The translations under genes were made by a program, and so were the position numbers. From Thelonectria olida (lineage: Eukaryota; Ascomycota; Sordariomycetes; Hypocreales; Nectriaceae): DNA of 64,000 bases. Numbering within the stretch: the first letter of the stretch is position 1; every line of letters starts with the position of its first letter. The DNA lies in assembly GCA_020736575.1 (NCBI GenBank), contig JAGPYM010000080.1:24726-88725 (forward strand), read 5' to 3'. This document shows positions 10,253 through 21,931 of the stretch, piece by piece. The notes beneath the pieces were generated by a model. The model made no database searches. It had not been told where the DNA came from and saw only the letters and a program-made list of their open reading frames with translations.

Positions 10253-13200
10253 TTAGACTGACAGTAGATACTCTCCAAGGGCAGTCAATCCTTGCTCCTC
10301 GGCAAGATCGGTGGGTGTTTGGCCAAGCTTGTTCCTAGCACGAGGGTCGGCACCTTTCTCTACCAAAGCTTTTGCCATGTTCCTCATCGCTAAGTCCAGT
10401 CCGCTGGCCGATAGACGTGATCTCCTGCTTATGAAAGAGCTAGCCTTTTGAAAAACTCCGTGAAGTGGAGTGCCCCCATTGTCATCGGTGAGATTGGGGT
10501 TTGCGCCTGCTTCAAGTAACATGTCGACCGTTTCTTGGTCCACGTCAGCTACTGCTCTGTGTAACGGCGTTCCGCCATCCGCTGCAGCACAATTGATAGC
10601 CTTAGAAGCGTCTTCACACTCAAGAAGCTCCCTGATGACATTACAACATCCCTGTTCAGCCGCGTTATGTAGCGGTGATCCCGTGATCCCCATGGGATTG
10701 GATATGGCCGGAGTATCTTGGCGCCTTTTCTGGCGCGCGTCCGAACCAAGTCCACATTTTCTCTCGCAACAACAAAGTCCAGCGCGGTTGAGCTCGATTC
10801 GCCGTGGGCGTTTGGATCCGCACCTGCCTGAAGTAGTTTCTCTGCAATTTCCGGCTTGTCCAGGCGAAGGGCCAACAATAAGGCTGTCTCGCCGTACATG
10901 TCGGTCTTGTCCATATCCGCAGACAGTTCGATGAGCTTCTGAACGACATCGTCCTTGTTATGCATAACGGCTAAATGAAGTGACGTTCGGCCACGTGCAT
11001 CCGCCACCTCAATGTCAGCCTCCAGCTGCTGTATGACTTCCAGGTGGCCCTTCATCGCGGTAAGTGACTGTCGGTAGTTCAATACTGAGCTGGCGTCCTG
11101 TCTCCTTGAGGAGCCGCTGAAGTTCGCAAAAGAATTCGGGTTTCACTTTCGACTTTTCGACGCTGCCGCTAATGCAAATCTGGAGCTGGGAATTTAAAGT
11201 CCTCATGAAAGAACTCTTCACTATATCGTCATTCAGAAAAGGAGCTTGGTTCGCGGTGTCATTCTGCGCTTCCAACAGCAACACTAGAGTGGATTCGTAA
11301 AGGCCGCTATTCCCTGATGCATAACGCTCAGTCTGCTTCAACAGGTTCTTGTAGATATCAACTACACGAATCACATCTTTCAGTGCATAAGCCTCTGCGA
11401 CTTCCATGCGTATTGATTCGAGCAAGGGATGTGGAAACGGCAGAATCTCCGCCATGCTGAGAGGCGCGATGATGTTAATTAGGGCTTCCTGATTAGGTCC
11501 AAAACCCCTCGAACAAAAGGCGTCCGCCAGTTTTGTCAGCTCTTTATTCCAGAGGAATTTGGGGCTTTGATTGCTTCGATCGCCAGCACCGGCTGTCCGC
11601 AACTCAGCTTCGCCCTCGATGGTTACTCCAGTTGTCTTTGCAGCTGAGCACATGAAGGAGAAGAGCAGATCCTTGGCGTAGAGGTGTCTAATGGATCCCG
11701 GGACTCGACTGCCAGGGCACCATTATTGCTTTCCATGTTTAGAGGAATGATCCTGAAGCTGCGTTCCTGGGCCGTGGTGTGACTGGTTGAGCAAGAAGGA
11801 CTACAGCCAACCACTCTGACCCTATGGAAGTCTTTGAAATCCGTGGGCTTCGTCACTCCCTTCCTCGAGTCTGAATGCTCTTCGACCTCTGACAGATGAT
11901 CAACGCTTTGCGGTGCCCACAATTGTAAGTCTTGGAGGAGCTGTCCTTTGACTCCCACTTTCCCCGGACCAATCAATCTCAAACTTGGCTGCGGGACTTT
12001 GCGACGGAGCCACTGATCATTCTCTTCGCCCACGCAAGTGACATGTTGATTTTCGACCCTGGCTGACTGCTGCTTCTCTTGTCCTCGAATGGTGTAGACC
12101 CAGAGCGACAGCGCTGCATCAAGGCTGTCCGCCAACACCTGCCAGGTATTATCACTGTAACGCAGATCAAACCACACTTCTGTTTGGGTTTCTAGCTCCT
12201 TACTATTGGTCAGAATTGAGCCGTTGTGGGTGACGTTGAGGAACCATCGAAAGCCTCTACACTTTGTTTGAGGAGATGAATCGGAGTCGGAAGATTCTCC
12301 GCCAGGTGATTTATCGGTAGGACCATGTGGAAATAGAGTGTTTAGGGCTTCTTCAATTGCCATGGCGAGATTGATGGCCTCAGTCGATGTCTGGCCTTGG
12401 AAGTTCGCGAGCTTGCAAAGCTCCCGTCGTGCCTCCAATACCTTATGTGCATTTGTTTTAATTTCCCCCCTTTCTCTGAGCGGCTCCAGGACCCTGCACT
12501 CAATTTCTCTCCCAGTGATGACAGCCCACGATCCAGGAATCAGCCTGGCAGCTTTTGGTCGCTGGTTCGATTTCGATTGTCCATTGCCTTGGGCAGTTGG
12601 AGGTTTTTCGTCCTCCATCACCAGCTTCCAGGCAAGCCAGTCTAGCTCGAACCCCGAGAGGAGCTCCTTTCTCTCGAACTGACTCGCGAATCCAGGTCGG
12701 ACTAATACTCGACATACGGTCATGATCCCGACGGCTCCAATTTGTGCGAGTGGCGCAGCCGAGTTCATAGCTCTGAGACCGATAAACTGAACGATGAAGC
12801 CAAGAAGGCCAATGGCAACACCACTTATCGTCTTAATGTGTATAAAGCCATTGTCTCCACCATCCCTGGAGCCGTTGCGAAGTTCTTGGTGCCGAGTAGA
12901 CTTGGTGATGCTTGCAAGACGGAGCTTTTGGTTTGGGAAGGTAGCAAAGGACTCGAAAACTTGATCACTGACTGTTTGGTTCTGCTGAAGCCAGTAAACG
13001 CAGATCTCGTGGCCCTCCTTTGCCTCGTGAATTACTTCTTCTGTGCTGTTTTCGACGACGAGAGCACACAGAAACATTCCAAAAACTAACAAGAGGGTGC
13101 CACCTGCTGCTAGAGGGAAACCGTAGGGGGCAGCGGGTTGGCCGTCTTTCTAAAAGTCGGGCTGAAGTTTGGGGTGGTAGCTCATGGCGCCGAAAAAGCC

Positions 13201-14156
13201 AGGACTCCTGCTTGCCGCACGACCCCGAGTATTGCAACGAATCTGATAGCTGTTCGATCATGGCTGTCTTGTAGATTGAGGGTTATATTGGGCGCATTGG
13301 AGGTGATTTCTCGGATGACTGTGATACATCCTCGTGTCGTCTCGGGTTGGGTATCTTGGTCTTCCTGAGTGTCTTGTGTTTCCTGGGTGTCTTGCACTAA
13401 TGGGGTCCCTTGCACGGTTTGCGTCTCTTGCGTCCCGTGGGTGCTTGGCATGTTCTGGGTTTCTTGTACTAATTGGGTCTCTTGCATCGTTCGAATCTTG
13501 TGTGAGGATGAATTTGTCAGTCGTCCCTCGAGATCACTGTCATTCCTTGCTACTCGTAGTCAAAGGATCTCTAATTAAGCCAGTTATTATTTCATATTCG
13601 AACAGGGCTCAATGACTCAAATGCAGTAGACCACTTACGAGTCTGAAACCGTCGTTTTGTTGCACTCCAGATGCCTTGAGTCGTGTTGCTGGTACCACGT
13701 GTGAAATCCCTCTCTCTGGACTCGACAGCTTCATCTCGCGGGGTTTCTTGCTGATTGCATTGGATGTCACGGGTCGGGTGTGGCTGTGTGCCACCGTCAT
13801 GTCGTGATAAAAGGCCCTTCGTGACAGCGTTTGTAAGTGTCATGAACTACAACGGCCTTTTTTCCTAAGAATTGTCGCTTGTGGGGATTATACAGATGTA
13901 TTCCCAAACAGGGGCTATTTCCTTGACACCGGATGAAACTGTTGCCATTATAGAGCTCGCAAACCTCTTCAGATGTCGACGACATCAACTCCATCTCTGC
14001 AGCGGCTGTGTTCTCCCGTGTCCGACCGATGACGGCTCTTAGCCACTGCTCCCCACCTACTCTAATAGCACTGACTAGGATTGTGATGATCCCGAGAGGA
14101 GCCATTGCCAGGGCAATACAATCTGCCCAGCCCATGGCTTGACTCATGAATTGCAT
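10253..14156 (-). pseudogene. Ankyrin-repeat protein of the fungal NACHT/ANK-associated family, disrupted
   Basis: On the minus strand the gene begins at 14156 with a conserved family N-terminus (MGWADCIALAMAPLGIIT, then SAIRVGG, then MELMSSTSEEVCELYNG). A middle part contains membrane-like segments (AAGGTLLLVFGMFLCALVV; GVAIGLLGFIVQFIGLRAMN). A linker near 11650 reads HLYAKDLLFSFM, and ankyrin repeats fill 11080..10253 (GRTSLHLAV, GETALLLAL, GGTPLHRAV, GGTPLHGVF, LGQTPTDLA). The frame changes several times. The breaks near 13840, 13180 and 10745 leave no room for a normal intron. An in-frame TAG at 13150..13152 interrupts a conserved stretch (DF*KDGQP). The breaks near 11715 and 11100 could be introns (for the latter GTGAAA...GACAG, 49 bp, in frame). 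At full length it would be a signalling or incompatibility-type protein of about 1200 residues. I judge it a decaying gene, though assembly errors could mimic some breaks. Confidence 0.7.
13352..13495 (-). repeat. 18-bp minisatellite coding TQETQx hexapeptides
   Basis: About eight imperfect 18-bp units lie head to tail inside the ankyrin-family gene. On the minus strand they translate to six-residue units such as TQETQL, VQETQN, TQETQT, VQDTQE and TQDTQE. Most units keep the CTTG and GGG positions on the plus strand. The repeat adds a Gln/Thr-rich insertion between the N-terminal domain and the membrane-like segments. Copy number probably varies between strains. Confidence 0.75.
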
Positions 14157-16655
14157 TGTGACGCGTTCTCCAAAAAGGGCAAGAATTCTGGAGAGAACCA
14201 GATCAGTGTCTAGACCACACGCACACTTGAATTACTTATGGGGCCAAGTCGGTAAAGAGGTTGTTGGTAAAGTCATCCAAATTATCAGCCCGGACGCAAG
14301 CGACCAGCGTCGCCAGGATGATGCATGTCCTATGTATGGGTTGAATCATGACTGGATGGTCGAAATAATGGTGTCTTTGGGCGTCTACGTGTGTACAAAA
14401 AGAGAATGAAGTTCTATTTATGAAAAGGGAATATTTCGCTGGTAGGATATTTGAATAGAGAACAGGTCGGAAGAAACTGCTCCTGTAGAGCCTCCAGTGA
14501 GAGTGCAGGCCTCAGAATTAACCGAGAAAGCTGCGTGCCCATCATTTATGTGAGCTGACAGTCCAGCATTCGCCCAATTGGGAGATAATATGCCAATGCA
14601 TGTATTGCTGCTGCACGTTGGCTGCGCGCACTTTCAGAGCGCAGTCAGCCACGTGTCCCCGCGAGCCTCCAGTAACACCGCACCTCAGCTGCGACAAGGT
14701 GAAGCCCCGACGGCGAAGTGCATACTTGCTGCAGTCGAAGTTCTAGGCAGTACCGCGTGACTGTCTTTGTGACGAACTTGGTGCGGATATTATTCCCTTT
14801 TCCGCAGCCACGGACCAGAGACAGGCCGCCTCGGCTCGACCGCCCATTGTCTGCAATGCTCCTGCAACTTTGCTTCAATCAGGGCGAATTGAATTGAATG
14901 ATACAGATAGGCTCTACGCCACATTATTTACGCGCCACTGAGGAATGGAGTTGGGGGGTCGCCTATGAAACGTTCAACACCGAGGTGCGCCCCCAACCCC
15001 CTACTACGTATGACTTGTGCATGGAGGCTGAATTGTCTGACGTGGACTTGCGTCGAGCTATCGAGGCCATCAGCAAGGATCCCTAGTCAAGCCCAAATGG
15101 ATAGATAGGCGCCGTTGTCTCTTTTCACAATGGCGGGCCCAACAGTCGCCTGTCTTTTGAAGGTAGGAAGTAGCTAACAATTTGTTGCGTAACGGTGAGC
15201 AGCCCGCATGACGCATATTGAGAGGAGAAATTCTCCAACTGTACATGGATCACCAGTCTGTGCATTGGCACATCATTCTCGATCCTCATGTTCCGAAACC
15301 CTCCAACGACCTCCTTTGGAAGCATGGTCTCGCCCGATTCGTCGTCTTATTCCCGGGCGTTTTACAAGCGGTAATCGAATTTGACCGCCAAGACGACCGT
15401 AGGCGTTTCTCCACGGTCTGTCCACTCCTCCGTTTTCCCAGATTGAAGACGTTGATGCTACTAAGGGGAATTTGTATCTTTCCTTCTCCAGCGCAAACAG
15501 ACACTCCGAAAATATTTAGTTGGGTAGCATCAATCTTACGAACGGGCATAATGCCTGGCCTGCTGTGCTCAAAACCATCCGTGATAGCCTAGATGTTGTA
15601 TATTTTTCTATAGTAGTGAGCATAAGAGAAGACATGCATTTGCAAAGCGATGCCCTTGCTGCTATTAATGCAGACAGTTTGACTCAGATGATTAACACGC
15701 TCAGACTCTGACATTGCGTTTTGAAATCCAGCCACTCATCCTTATGCCAGCTTATTTACAGCAGGTAAGGCATTTTAACCTGTGCAAAAACATATTGTAT
15801 ACATGAGCTTGTTGAGCGAACCGGTCATAGGAAGACCAATCTCACGTCGAGATCTATCCAAAACTGCGACCAAATCCACCTTTCTAACGCCGCGCCTCCT
15901 CTGACCGCCTGGTGGCGATAGAAGAAGAGGATAAAGAAACTACAATGGTCGTTGTTGTTGCTCCTGCACTGAATCATCCTCTTCTTGATGAATTCCTCCG
16001 AGCTGTGCACGACTATGAGACTGCTGGTGGCATGAGCCATGCATGAATCGAGTGCTTCAGACAGTCTTTAACTATGATTGCGATTGTAAGTCGTTGACCA
16101 CTCCCAGCTTCATCCATTTAAAAGTTCCCAGTCAGATGCACTTTAGCCTAAGAAGAATGCATGAGTTAGAAAGCTCATGCCTCGTTTCCATCACTGCCTT
16201 CCCACCACATCAAGTGGAAGACACGGTCCCAGCCCAGCGCAGCAAGCGGCACTGAGACTTGATCGCAAATCTAAGGTACGCAATGTCGGGAAGATAGCGG
16301 AGAAACTGTATCGACAACAAGTCGACAATGGAATGCCGACAGAGAAGGGCGCCATTCCTCTGCTCAACAGGACTCCTCCCGAATCTACCATGAGTTGTGA
16401 TGATGCCACTGATAATATGAGAATATCAGAACTGCTTCCATCCTCATTTCTCCGTGCCACAGGCTCACAAAATCAGGCTCCATGGGGCTCATTCTACTGT
16501 ACAGCATTGTGGCAAGCGCTCTGTGTAGATCAGCGACATTAGTCAGTCATTCAGTAAATATGGATCATCAAAAAAGAACCTCGATTAAGCGGCTGCAAAT
16601 CAGCTCAATTGCCTAATAAACCCTCCAAGATGCCCCGAGCAACATACTCATGGAT
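14157..16655. other. Gene-poor interval
   Basis: About 2.5 kb with no supported gene. Open frames such as 15218..15592 (plus) and 16177..16542 (plus) lack recognisable motifs, good start context or splice partners. I see no tRNA, transposon ends or long repeat. Confidence 0.35.
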
Positions 16656-17216
16656 CTACTCCATAAACGTCTCTATCCCATCACTGCATCCCCAACTCTC
16701 CCGATTATGGCCAACCTTGCTCTCCAGCTCGTCATGGTTCTCTTGTATGAAGCGTAATGCCTGAGTGTGCTCGAGCTCAATAACGCATGTAGGGACGATC
16801 GTAGTGAAGTTCTTGTTGACATCGAAGCCCAGTCGAAGAAGGGCGATAGGACCGAACTTGTCTCGGGCTGCATCCGGAGGCATTGTAGTTGGGGTATTCT
16901 ATGGATAGCAAGGGATGAAAGAGATGCCTACAATTGGGTCCTCGCTCTCATTCTCTCAGGTCGTCAAGGTCGTGAAAATCGCTATATCCTTCACAAGACC
17001 AAACAATGCGCCGGTTGCCTCAATCTGCTGACAATAGCTTGATGCAAAGGTACAGTAGTCGCAGTGTTCTCGATGCTTGGTGATGTGAGCCTTGGTATGA
17101 TGTGCCCTGACATCGGTGTGGTGCACAAAAGCAGGAAGCGTTTTATTAGTCAGATTGGAGACTGAGTACACGTTCTCGAAATAGCAAAGGAAAATATCGA
17201 CACTCAAATAATGCAT
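16656..17216 (-). CDS. Small hypothetical protein, two exons
   Basis: Model complement(join(16656..16898,16995..17216)), 154 residues. Intron 16899..16994 (GTGAAG...CCATAG) is in phase 0. The first exon is His/Cys-rich (HHTDVRAHHTKAHITKHREH followed by CDYC and SSYCQQ), which could bind metal or form disulfides. The second exon is Cys-poor and mixed. There is no obvious signal peptide, although the N-terminus is mildly hydrophobic (SVDIFLCYF). A TATATATA-like run lies 22-32 bp upstream of the ATG, which supports a promoter. I do not recognise the family. The first exon looks like real protein; the splice is less certain. Confidence 0.45.
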
Positions 17217-18556
17217 AAGTATGAGATGTGCTAATGTTATATATAAAAGGTCAACTCTGAACTCCTTATTGTAGTTTGTGCCCGGCTGGAATTATAATGT
17301 CAGCCACCTTTAGCTGGGACGCTTCACGCAATTCCGAACATATGATAACTTAAGACCGACTGTAAGATAAAAGATCAATAAACCAATTACTAATGAGATA
17401 ATACTACTACTAGTGAGCAAATTCTAGCAAATGTCCATGTATGAATCACCGCAGCTGTCACCATCTTCATGTGAGTAAGGATGCCACCAGCTAGGCTTAT
17501 CACAGCGCCAATCTTTAAGCGGTGGCTTCAGACCTCGGTACATACAAGGCTAGATTTATTATTGCCACTATCTTACATCCAATATTGGGTGTGTTTATAA
17601 ATGCAATTACTCCATAGAAATTATATCCTTGGTTCCAAAGAACGCCAGACACAGCAATTGAGCGGAGCGTACCCAAGGAGATTGGAAGCCCTCACTCTTG
17701 GCACTTCGGCTTCAGGGACTGGATGAAGACCTCACCGGGGGACTGGGCTCCGTTTTGTCGGCATCAGATTGAAGCATACCATAAGGCCAAAGGCGTATGT
17801 CTCTCGTGTTGTTAATGGGAGCTGACTGGGTTGACACTTTTGCCCCTTGAGTGGTAAAGGCTCATCCCGCAGCGGGTAGAAGTTAATTACGGCGTAGCAG
17901 TTGAGATAAGCGCTTGACTCTCGAGAGGCCGTCGCTATCTTGGCAGGGGTTGGGCGCCGCAGGCGTGCATATGCATGCTGCATGCCACAGGGATAACGGA
18001 TGTTAGTTCGGGTGCAAGCGGCGAGAACCGCAAGCTACAGATAGCAGTTTTGAGCAGACAGCCTCGCATCCTTTCCTGTACTACGTCGTATCTGCATGCC
18101 CATCTTTTTGGGTGAGCGCCGCCGCGGGGCCGTTCAGGGGTCGGGCCAACGCTCGCTACCTTGTCCACCTTGATTGGCCATCTCCTTATCGCAGACAGAT
18201 CTGAGATTCCCGATCAGGCCGTTGCTAATCTGAGCAAGTTGCCGCTCGAAAGACGCCATGGCTGCTCTGGTTGGCTCTCGCCCTCTCTCCCGTTCGTCTA
18301 GGTGGCCCTTCAAGGCTGAGCCGACTGGAGCTATCGGAAGACGGGACGGGGAAGAGGAAGCTAGGCGAATTTGTGAGTTCGCATAATCGCGCGAGGGCGT
18401 ACCTGAGAGATATATCTATGTGGTTCATGTGTGCAACCACAAGACTTTCCCTTCCCTCCTTCCTTCATCCTTGCATTGTCACGGAAAGGTCTTTGGCCTC
18501 TCATCCATTCGTTTGTCCCTAATCTTCGTCCACGCTTCTTGGCGTGCCGTTTCAGC
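17217..18556. other. Intergenic and promoter region of the glyoxal oxidase gene
   Basis: No gene is supported over 1.3 kb. The last 120 bp before the ATG at 18557 are strongly C/T-rich on the plus strand, as is common for leaders of expressed fungal genes. A GC-rich patch lies at about 18090-18160. Confidence 0.4.
17238..17248 (-). promoter_or_regulatory. Candidate TATA box of the small hypothetical gene
   Basis: On the minus strand the run TTATATATAAC lies about 25 bp before the ATG at 17216. Position and sequence fit a core promoter element. No other support. Confidence 0.35.
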
Positions 18557-21500
18557 ATGACCTCCCTTCGCCTTGCTGTACTCGGTGCAGCTCTCATTCG
18601 TTTGACTTCGGCCAGTATCATTCTCCGCAGGGACTTGACACCGCCTACCAGCCCACAGGAGGGCTGGAGCTATACCGGATGCTTTGTTGACAGCGTTGAC
18701 CAGCGTTCTCTTAATGGCGCTGTCCACTATGATAGCACCGGCCTGACGGCTGAGACCTGCGTCGCCTACTGCGCCAACGCCGGCTATATCTACGCCGGCA
18801 TGGAGTACGCGGTCGAATGTTGCAAGTGACCACCTCCCAAGCGCGAAGCACATGTACCTGATGGCTGACCATGACATCTTGCAGGGTGCGGTAACACGTT
18901 GCCGACCACCGAGGCAGCTGAGTCCGACTGCAACATGCCATGCTCTGGCGACAGCAGCCAACCCTGCGGCGCCGGCAATAGGTTGTCGGTCTTTGGGGGT
19001 TCTGCCACAGACCCCACGTCGCCTCCCACGATTCCAGGCTGGTTCTATGTTGGCTGCATCAAGTGAGTACTCAAGCATTCTAATGACGCTGTGATGTGTC
19101 ATATCCAGCACCACGGGCTAATCCCGTGATGTAGGGAGGGTTCTACGGGCCGCACCCTCACCACCCAGGTCTTCCTATCCGGGGGATCCGGTTCCATGAC
19201 CAACGAGCTCTGTGTCGCCGCCTGCGAGGTTGATGGCTTCACCCTCGCTGGCACCGAGTACGCTGGCGAGTGTTTCTGCGGCACCCAGTACGCCAACGGC
19301 GGCGGTGACCAAGCCAATGGCTGCAACATGAAGTGCTCCGGCGATGAGACCCAAATATGCGGTGGCCCCAACCGCCTCAGTGCCTGGGCCTTTGGCGATG
19401 AACCCGTTTCCTCAGGCAGCCCATCCTCGGTGGCGGCCTCAACCACCATGTCAAGCTCTGTGGCTTCGTCCTCGGACGAGGGGACGCATACTTCGAGCAC
19501 TGACGAGACTATTTCCAGCAGTAGCACTGCCTTGTCAAGCTCTGTGGCTTCGTCCTCAGAGGAGGGGACACCCACTTCGAGCACTGACGAGACCATTTCC
19601 AGCAGTAGCACTGCCTTGTCAACTTCGTCCGCTCTTCCCAGCACCTCAGGACTGCCTGATGGCTGGGCCTACAAGGGCTGTTACATCGACCCTCCTGGAC
19701 GTGCCATGGCCGCCGCTCCAGATAGCCCTTCGGCAAGCAACACTCCCAAGACTTGCATTGCCACGTGTATTGCCAACGGCTTCACCATCGCTGGCATGGA
19801 GTACTCAAACGAATGCTACTGCGGCAGCGAGCTGATCAACGGCGCCTCCAAGACGGATGAGACGGACTGCAACATGTCCTGCTCAGGCGACGACGACCAG
19901 ATGTGTGGTGCCGGAAACCGGTTGTCCATCTACTCCAAGGGCGACTTTCTCATCTGGCCGGTACCCGAGGCCAAGAAAACCGGCTTGCCAGGCTCTTGGA
20001 AGTATAAGGGCTGCGTCTACGACAACCCCTACATCTTTGAGTGGCTCTGGGAGGATGCCCCTGACAACGCCAGCAGCAACATGACGATTAACACGTGCCT
20101 CGAGCGCTGCCAGAAGTTTGGCTACCCTGCTGCTGGTGTCGAGTACGCCCGCCAGTGCGTCTGCGGCGATATCGGCGCTGTCCAGACCCGGGACGACGTT
20201 TTCAGGGACGACTCGTTCTGTGGCATGGTTTGCCCAGGCGACCGCAACCACACGTGCGGTGCCGGCAACTACTTCAACTACTACGAGTGGGATGGCACGC
20301 CATTCAACACGTTCCATTACGCATCCGGCTACATCGCGGGTGAGTACGACTTCTTCTCGACGTCGCCCATCGTACCCTTGATCAGCTCTGTTGGCATCAA
20401 CGACAAGGTCGTCTTCGTTGAGAAGCATGGAACGTCCCTGGACAACACGGAGGGCTCATTCGAATTCGACTACTCGACCGACACGTACCGCGAGCTCGCC
20501 CTCAAGACCGACGTTTTCTGCTCAGCCTCCTTCACTATGCCTGACAAAGCCGGCCGCATAATCAACATTGGCGGCTGGTCGGCCGACTCTATCTATGGCG
20601 TCCGTTTCTTCACCCCCGACTCACCGCAGGGCGTTGACAACGGCACCAACGTCTGGGAGGAGGACTTCACGCAGCTGCACCTATTTGATCCCCGCTGGTA
20701 TCCCACGGCCCTGATCCTATCCAATGGCTCGTTGCTCGCCATGGGCGGCGAATCAGGCTCCGACGCGCCCATAGTGCCGACGTGCGAGGTCCTGCCACAC
20801 CCCGCCGGCGTCACCGAGTCCACCTACCTCGACTACCTCGCCCGTGCCGACGAGATCAACCGCCGCAACTCGTATCCCTTCATGGCCATCCTGCCCTCGG
20901 GCAACATCTTTTTTGCCCAGTTCAACGAGTCGCGCATCATCTCCCAGGCCGACTTCCAGTCCATCCGGAAACTGCCCGACATGCCTGGCGCCGTCGACAA
21001 CCCTCTGACTGGCCGCAACTACCCTTTGCAGGGGAGCATGATGATCATGCCTCAGAAGGCCCCGTACACCGACCCTCTGCGCGTTCTCATTTGCGGAGGC
21101 ACGACGGTTGAAGATAACACAGCCCTCGATAACTGCGTCAGCTTGACGCCTGATGTCCAGGGCGCCGAGTGGACTATTGAGAGAATGGTAAGACCAAGCT
21201 TCCCGGGTTCCTCTTTCACATTATGCATGCTCACTCCCACACAGCCTTCGAAGCGCGTCATGCCCACCATCGTGGCTCTTCCTGACGGCCGCTATCTAAT
21301 CATCAACGGGGCCCAGAAAGGCCGTGGCGGCTTCGGTCTGGCTGATAATGCCAACCTCAATGCCGTCATGTATGACCCTGAGCAGCCGCTCGGCCACCGA
21401 ATGACCGTCCTGGCCAACACTACCATTGCCCGCATGTACCATTCTGAAGGTGTTCTCCTGAGCGATGGCAAGGTGCTCGTCTCGGGCTCTGACCCCCAGG

Positions 21501-21931
21501 ACGAGGGCAAGCACCCCCAGGAGCACCGCATCGAGTATTTCTGGCCCGATTACCTGCTGTCTGGTGCTGAGACACCGGAGTTTTCTATCGCCGATCGCGA
21601 CTGGGCCTACGGTGAGGACTACAGTTTCACGCTCGACTCAACCCTGGCCGCCGGCGCCGCCAACATGCGCGTTTCCCTCATGGCCTCGATCGGCTCAACC
21701 CATGGCGTCACCATGGGCCAGCGCACCCTGTTCCCAGACTTCGCATGCGACGGCAGCGATTGCAGTGTCACGGCGCCGCCTGACGCCTTCGTCAGCCCAC
21801 CCTCGTGGTACCAGATGTTCGTCCTCGACGGTCCCACGCCCTCGCACGCCGTCTGGGTCCGCATCGGTGGTGATCCGGCTGCCCTGGGCAACTGGCCTCA
21901 GATGCCGGGCTTCACTACCCCTGGTGTATAG
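18557..21931 (+). CDS. WSC-domain glyoxal oxidase (copper radical oxidase, AA5_1)
   Basis: CDS join(18557..18821,18885..19062,19135..21187,21245..21931), 1060 residues. A signal peptide ([20 protein letters not shown]) leads into four WSC domains beginning [24 protein letters not shown] and SWKYKGCV; a Ser/Thr linker separates WSC2 and WSC3. The C-terminal half is the copper-radical oxidase propeller. Visible active-site residues are Cys610 and Tyr670 (cross-linked Cys-Tyr pair; DVFCSAS, RWYPT), Tyr897-His898 (ARMYHSEG) and His985 (STHGVTMG). Their spacing matches glyoxal oxidase. It should oxidise aldehydes outside the cell, releasing H2O2, with WSC domains binding wall glycans. Intron 1 is GC-AG and restores the motif ECWCGN. 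Intron 3 is 57 bp and open in frame. The gene appears intact; the ATG at 18557 is chosen for the signal peptide. Confidence 0.95.
18822..18884 (+). other. GC-AG intron
   Basis: The exon ends GAATGTT and the intron starts GCAAGT, ending TTGCAG. Splicing here gives T+GG, a Trp codon, and completes the conserved WSC motif Cys-Trp-Cys-Gly-Asn. No GT donor nearby does this. GC donors with an otherwise perfect consensus, as here, are a known minority class. Confidence 0.85.
19451..19618 (+). repeat. Two tandem 84-bp copies in the Ser/Thr linker
   Basis: Bases 19451..19534 and 19535..19618 are near-identical 84-bp units, differing at only a handful of bases. Each encodes 28 residues beginning SSSVASSS and ending SSSSTAL. 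The unit lengthens a probably O-glycosylated stalk between WSC2 and WSC3 of the glyoxal oxidase. Being in frame and recent, it may vary in number between isolates. Confidence 0.9.

Noticed and set aside
19099..19644. Long minus-strand open frame (181 codons) over the glyoxal oxidase linker
   Set aside because: It is the antisense of the Ser/Thr-rich repeat, with repetitive composition and no independent support.
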